Source of the DNA: Symbiodinium natans
Taxonomy: Eukaryota; Sar; Dinophyceae; Suessiales; Symbiodiniaceae
Length of the DNA stretch: 64,000 nucleotides
NCBI GenBank assembly: GCA_905221605.1
Contig: CAJNDS010001724.1
Span: 695,888-759,887, forward strand
Direction: 5' to 3'
Part shown: one piece after another, positions 60,480 through 64,000 of the stretch
Position numbering within the stretch: the first letter of the stretch is position 1
Layout of the letters: every line of letters begins with the position of its first letter
Made by a program: the position numbers and the translations under genes
Notes under the pieces: generated by a model
Seen by the model: only the letters and a program-made list of their open reading frames with translations
Databases searched by the model: none
What the model was told of the DNA's origin: nothing

Positions 60480-60700
60480 TCCTCCCGCTTCTCTGCGCTC
60501 TCTCTCTCTCTCTCTCTTTTCTCTGCCCTTCTCTTCTCTTCTCTTCCCTTCTCCTTCTCTTCTCTTCTCTTCCCTTCTCCTTCTCCTTCTCCTTCTCCTT
60601 CTCCTTCTCCTTCTCCTTCCCCTTCTCCTTCCCTTCTCCTTCTCCTTCTCCTTCTCCTTCTCCTTCTCTTCTCTTCTCTTCTTCTTGTTCTTCCTGGGGA
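60480..60700. repeat. Pyrimidine tract (CTTCTC)n
   Basis: Pure CT run with hexamer CCTTCT periodicity in its second half. Confidence 0.95.
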
Positions 60701-60737
60701 CGGCCTTGGGCAGGGGGGGGCTGGAATTTAAGTCACC

Positions 60738-61695
60738 CTTAAGCTTTTGGAAAACTGAGCTCCCGAAATGACAAATCGCAAGCAGTGTCCCCCTGTAAGC
60801 GTTTGGAAAACTGAGCTCCCAAAACGATAAATCGCAAGCAGTGTCCCTCTTAAGTTTTTGGAAAACTGGGCTCCCAAAATGACAAATCGCAAGCATTGTT
60901 ACCCCTGAAGTTTTGGAAAACAGGGCTTCCAAAATGACAAATCGCAAGCAGAGTCCCCTTTAAGCGTTTGGAAAACTGAGCTCCCAAGATGAGAAGTCAC
61001 AAGCGTTGTCCCCCTGAAGTTTTGGAAAACAGAGCTTCCAAAATGACAAATCGCAAGCAGTGTCCCCCTCTAAGTTTTTGGAAAACCGAGCTCCCAAAAT
61101 GACAAATCGCAAGCGTGCCCCCCTTAAGTTTCTGGAAAACTGAGCTCCCAAAATGACAAATCGCAAGCAGTGTGCCCCCTTAATTTTTTGGAAAACCGAA
61201 CTTTCAAAATGACAAATCGCAAGTAAGTGTTCGGAAAACTGAGCTCCCAAAAGGACAAATCGCAAGCAGTGTCCCCCTTCAGTTTTTGGAAAACGGAGCT
61301 CCCAAAATGACAAATCGCAAGCTGTGTCCCCCCTCTTTTTTTTTTTGGAAAACTGAGCGCCCAAAATGACAGATCGCAAGCAGTGCCCCCCTGATTTTTT
61401 TGGAAAATGGAGCTCCCAAAATGATAAATCGCCAGCAGTGTCCCCTTTAAGTTTTTGGACAACTGAGCTCCTAAAATGATGAATCGCAAGCAGTGTCCAC
61501 CCTAAAGTTTTTGGAAACCTGAGGTCCCAAAATGACAATTCGCAAGCAGTGTACCCCTGCTTTTGGAAAACGGAGCTCCCAAAATGTCAAATCGCCAGCA
61601 GTGTCCCCCGTAAGTTTTTGAAAAACGGAGCTCCCAAAATGACAAATCGCAAGCAGTGTCCCCCTTAAGTTTTTGGAACACTGAGCTCCCACATT
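60738..61695. repeat. ~56-bp satellite, about 17 copies
   Basis: The unit includes TTTTTGGAAAACTGAGCTCC, then CAAAATGACAAATCGCAAGC and AGTGTCCCCCTTAAG. Copies vary by substitutions and small indels. All three minus-strand frames of the unit are open, so long frames arise even though 56 is not a multiple of three. Confidence 0.92.
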
Positions 61696-61836
61696 CTACA
61701 TATTCAAGGTTAGATAGTTTAGATAGTTTAGGTGGTTTCGGGCCTTTCTACCCTGTCCCCCTGGCCGCCTGGCGCCCCTCCCCCCCCCCGGTGGCTTAAA
61801 TAGGGTTTATTTGGAAGCTAGGGCTCGGGTTTTGCC
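61696..61836. other. Short low-copy spacer
   Basis: Contains TAGATAGTTTAGATAGTTTA and a C run. No gene. Confidence 0.4.
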
Positions 61837-64000
61837 CGTGGCAAAGAGAAGATGGTACTCGTCTTCGTCTTTCCTCTCTTTCTTGTCTTTCTTCTCTCTT
61901 GTTCGTTTGCCTTTGAAATAAAAAACCAAAGGAAGAACAATGAAAATGAAAGGAACTCGCTTTCTTTTCCGTTTGGGAACAATGGAAAGAACCGAGGAGA
62001 TAGGGCAAGGGGAGGGATACGCTGAAGCATGGACAGGGGCCACGTCACTTTCCCCAACCATTGAAAAAGCATAAGAAAAGAAAAGGGCCTCCATTTCCCT
62101 GTGTTTTTGTCTTTTCTTGTGTTTTTTTGTCGGTGAAGAGAAGGGAGAAGGGAGAAGGGAGAAGGAGGAGGATAAATAGACAGGATTGATTCTTAACAGG
62201 AAGAGCAAAGACAAGAATAGAAGAGAGATTAATAAAGGAGAAGGAAAGACAAAACAAGGCACAGAGAAGATGGAACTTATCGATCCTCTCTCCCTTATCT
62301 CTCCCTTCCCTCTTCCTTGTCGAAATAAGGAAAACAAAAAGGAAGAAGTATGAACAAAGGAGAAGGGTAAGGAAAGGAACAGAAGAGATAGGCCGAGAAG
62401 TGGGATATGATGAAGTACGGCAAGGTCCACGTGCAAGGAGTCACCAGCTTTATCATTCAAGTTCCTTTCCTGCTTTTAATCAGTTAAGAGGTAATAGATG
62501 GAGAGAAGGGAAAAAGAAGTGAGAGAGGAGAGATCACAAGGATGCCTTTTTTCTGGAAGCGTACAGCAAGCGCCTGCTTCCATCGCGCATAGAGTGAGAT
62601 AGAGAGACTGAGAGACTGAAAGACTGAGAATGAGTGAGTGAGAGATAGAGGTAGGGACAGGGAAAGAGCGAAAGCTAAAGAAAGAGCGAAAGAAAGATAG
62701 ATAGCGACAGGGATAGAGGCAGAGAGAGACATTGTTGTTTTTTGTTTCGGGGGCGTCCTTTTTTCTCGCTTGAAGATGCAGAAAACGATCCAAAGGGACA
62801 CCCGTTCCATCGCCCATGGCCAAGAGAAGATGGTACTTGTCTTCATCTTTCCTCTCTTGTCTTTGTTCTCTCTTGTTCGTTTCCCTGTAAAATAAAAAAG
62901 CTAAAGAAAGAACCATGAAAATGAAAGGAACTCGCTTTCTTTTTCCGTTTGGGAACAACGATAATAACCGAAGAGATACGGCGAGAGGAGGGATATGCTG
63001 AAGCATGGAGGAGGGCCACGGGCAAGCAGCCAACCCCGCTCACTTTCCCCAACCATTGAAAAAGGATAAGAATGGAAAAAGGGCCTCCGTCCCCCTCTTA
63101 CTTTAATTTCTATTGTGTTTTTGTCGTTGAAGAGGAAGGAGAGAGAAGGAGGAAGAGCAAAGACAAGAATAGAAGAGAGATTAATAAAGGAGAAGGAAAG
63201 ACAAAACAAGGCACAGAGAAGATGGAACTTATCGATCCTCTCTCCCTTATCTCTCCCTTCCCTCTTCCTTGTCGAAATAAGGAAAACAAAAAGGAAGAAG
63301 TATGAACAAAGGAGAAGGGTAAGGAAAGGAACAGAAGAGATAGGCCGAGAAGTGGGATATGATGAAGTACGGCAAGGTCCACGTGCAAGGAGTCACCAGC
63401 TTTATCATTCAAGTTCCAATCCTGCTTTTAATCAGTTAAAAGGTAATAGATGGAGAGAAGGGAAAAAGAAGTGAGAGAGGAGAGAGAGATCACAAGGATG
63501 CCTTTTTTCCGGAAGCGTACTGCAAGGAATAGAAGAGACAGGAAGCAAGGAGAGGGACGGACTAAACAAGGCGCAAAGAAGGTGGCATTCCTCTAGACCC
63601 ATCATCTCTCCCCTGTCCCTTTTGAATGAGAAGGTGCGTCCTTTTTTCTCGCTTGAAGATGCAGAAAACGATCCAAAGGGACACCCGTTCCTTACCCATG
63701 GCAAAGAGAAGATGGTGCTTGTCTTCATCTTTCCTCTCTTGTCTTTGTTCTCTCTTGTTCGTTTCCCTGTAACATAAAAAGCCAAAGCTAGAACAATGAA
63801 AATGAAAGGAACTCGCTTTCTGTTTCCGTTTGGGAACAATGAAAAGAACCGAAGAGATAGGGCGAGAGGAGGGATATGCTGAAGCATGGAGGAGGGCCAC
63901 GGGCAAGCAGCCAACCCAGCCACTTTCCCCAACCATTGAAAAAGTATGAGAATGGAAAAGGGCCTCCATTCCCCTCTTGTTTTCTTTTCTTGTGTTTTTT
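61837..64000. repeat. Large tandem modules (block C/D), unit about 0.9-1.0 kb
   Basis: The phrase CATGGCAAAGAGAAGATGGT (or a close variant) starts copies near 61840, 62810 and 63698, each followed by GAAAATGAAAGGAACTCGCT and GGGATATGCTGAAGCATGG. The 62200-62560 and 63160-63520 segments are nearly identical. Open frames on the minus strand are shared by copies but are low complexity. Confidence 0.8.

Noticed and set aside
60387-61692. Three minus-strand frames of 73-192 codons in the 56-bp satellite
   Set aside because: Explained by the satellite unit being open in all frames; kept only as a curiosity in the findings.

Overview
This looks like nuclear DNA of a dinoflagellate or a close alveolate relative. 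Four things point there. Interstitial arrays of the plant/alveolate-type telomere heptamer TTTAGGG, in both orientations, run through the central 45 kb. There is an RCC1-type repeat gene of a style common in dinoflagellates. A Ty1/copia element has the long polyprotein layout I associate with dinoflagellate elements. Small exon-like segments use AG|G junctions and at least one GC donor. All exon-like segments I could support read on the + strand, which fits unidirectional gene arrangement. The species cannot be named from the sequence alone.

Layout: (1) 1-8.0 kb is repeat-rich: a TTCGAA inverted cluster, a 31-bp tandem array, a degenerate ~100-bp array, and GA-rich modules repeated several times, joined by GA and heptamer microsatellites, with one 100-N gap. 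(2) 8.0-20.5 kb is broken by many short TTTAGGG/CCCTAAA arrays and several palindromic (TIR-like) elements. Between them lie short coding-like islands with good splice borders, read here as exons of unidentified + strand gene(s). (3) 20.8-22.0 kb is an uninterrupted RCC1-like gene. (4) 22.5-24.4 kb is an A-rich island with decayed coding relics. (5) 24.60-34.47 kb is a full copia element with identical 206-bp LTRs and a TAGGG target duplication, inserted into a TTTAGGG run inside a palindromic element. Its coding region holds Gag, an internally inverted CCHC/protease segment, a cytosine-methyltransferase-like domain, integrase, a 2OG-Fe(II) dioxygenase-like (TET/JBP-like) domain, reverse transcriptase, RNase H and a membrane/Cys-His tail. 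(6) 35-53 kb is again exon islands in telomere-repeat introns. Two exon chains join in frame: an EF-hand/ion-channel-tail-like gene at 35.1-39.6 kb and an unknown gene at 48.1-48.6 kb. (7) 40-42 kb and 53-57.6 kb hold palindromes, hairpins and satellites. (8) 57.8-64 kb is another GA/CT-rich modular repeat field with a 56-bp satellite.

The two main ideas to test are these. First, the copia element carries both a DNA-methyltransferase-like and a TET/JBP-like oxygenase domain in one polyprotein. Second, telomere-type heptamer arrays here appear to act as introns: one array is flanked by a 16-bp direct repeat of apparently coding sequence, as expected if the array was inserted with target duplication. 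Exon calls were made by eye from frame and splice signals and need transcript support.
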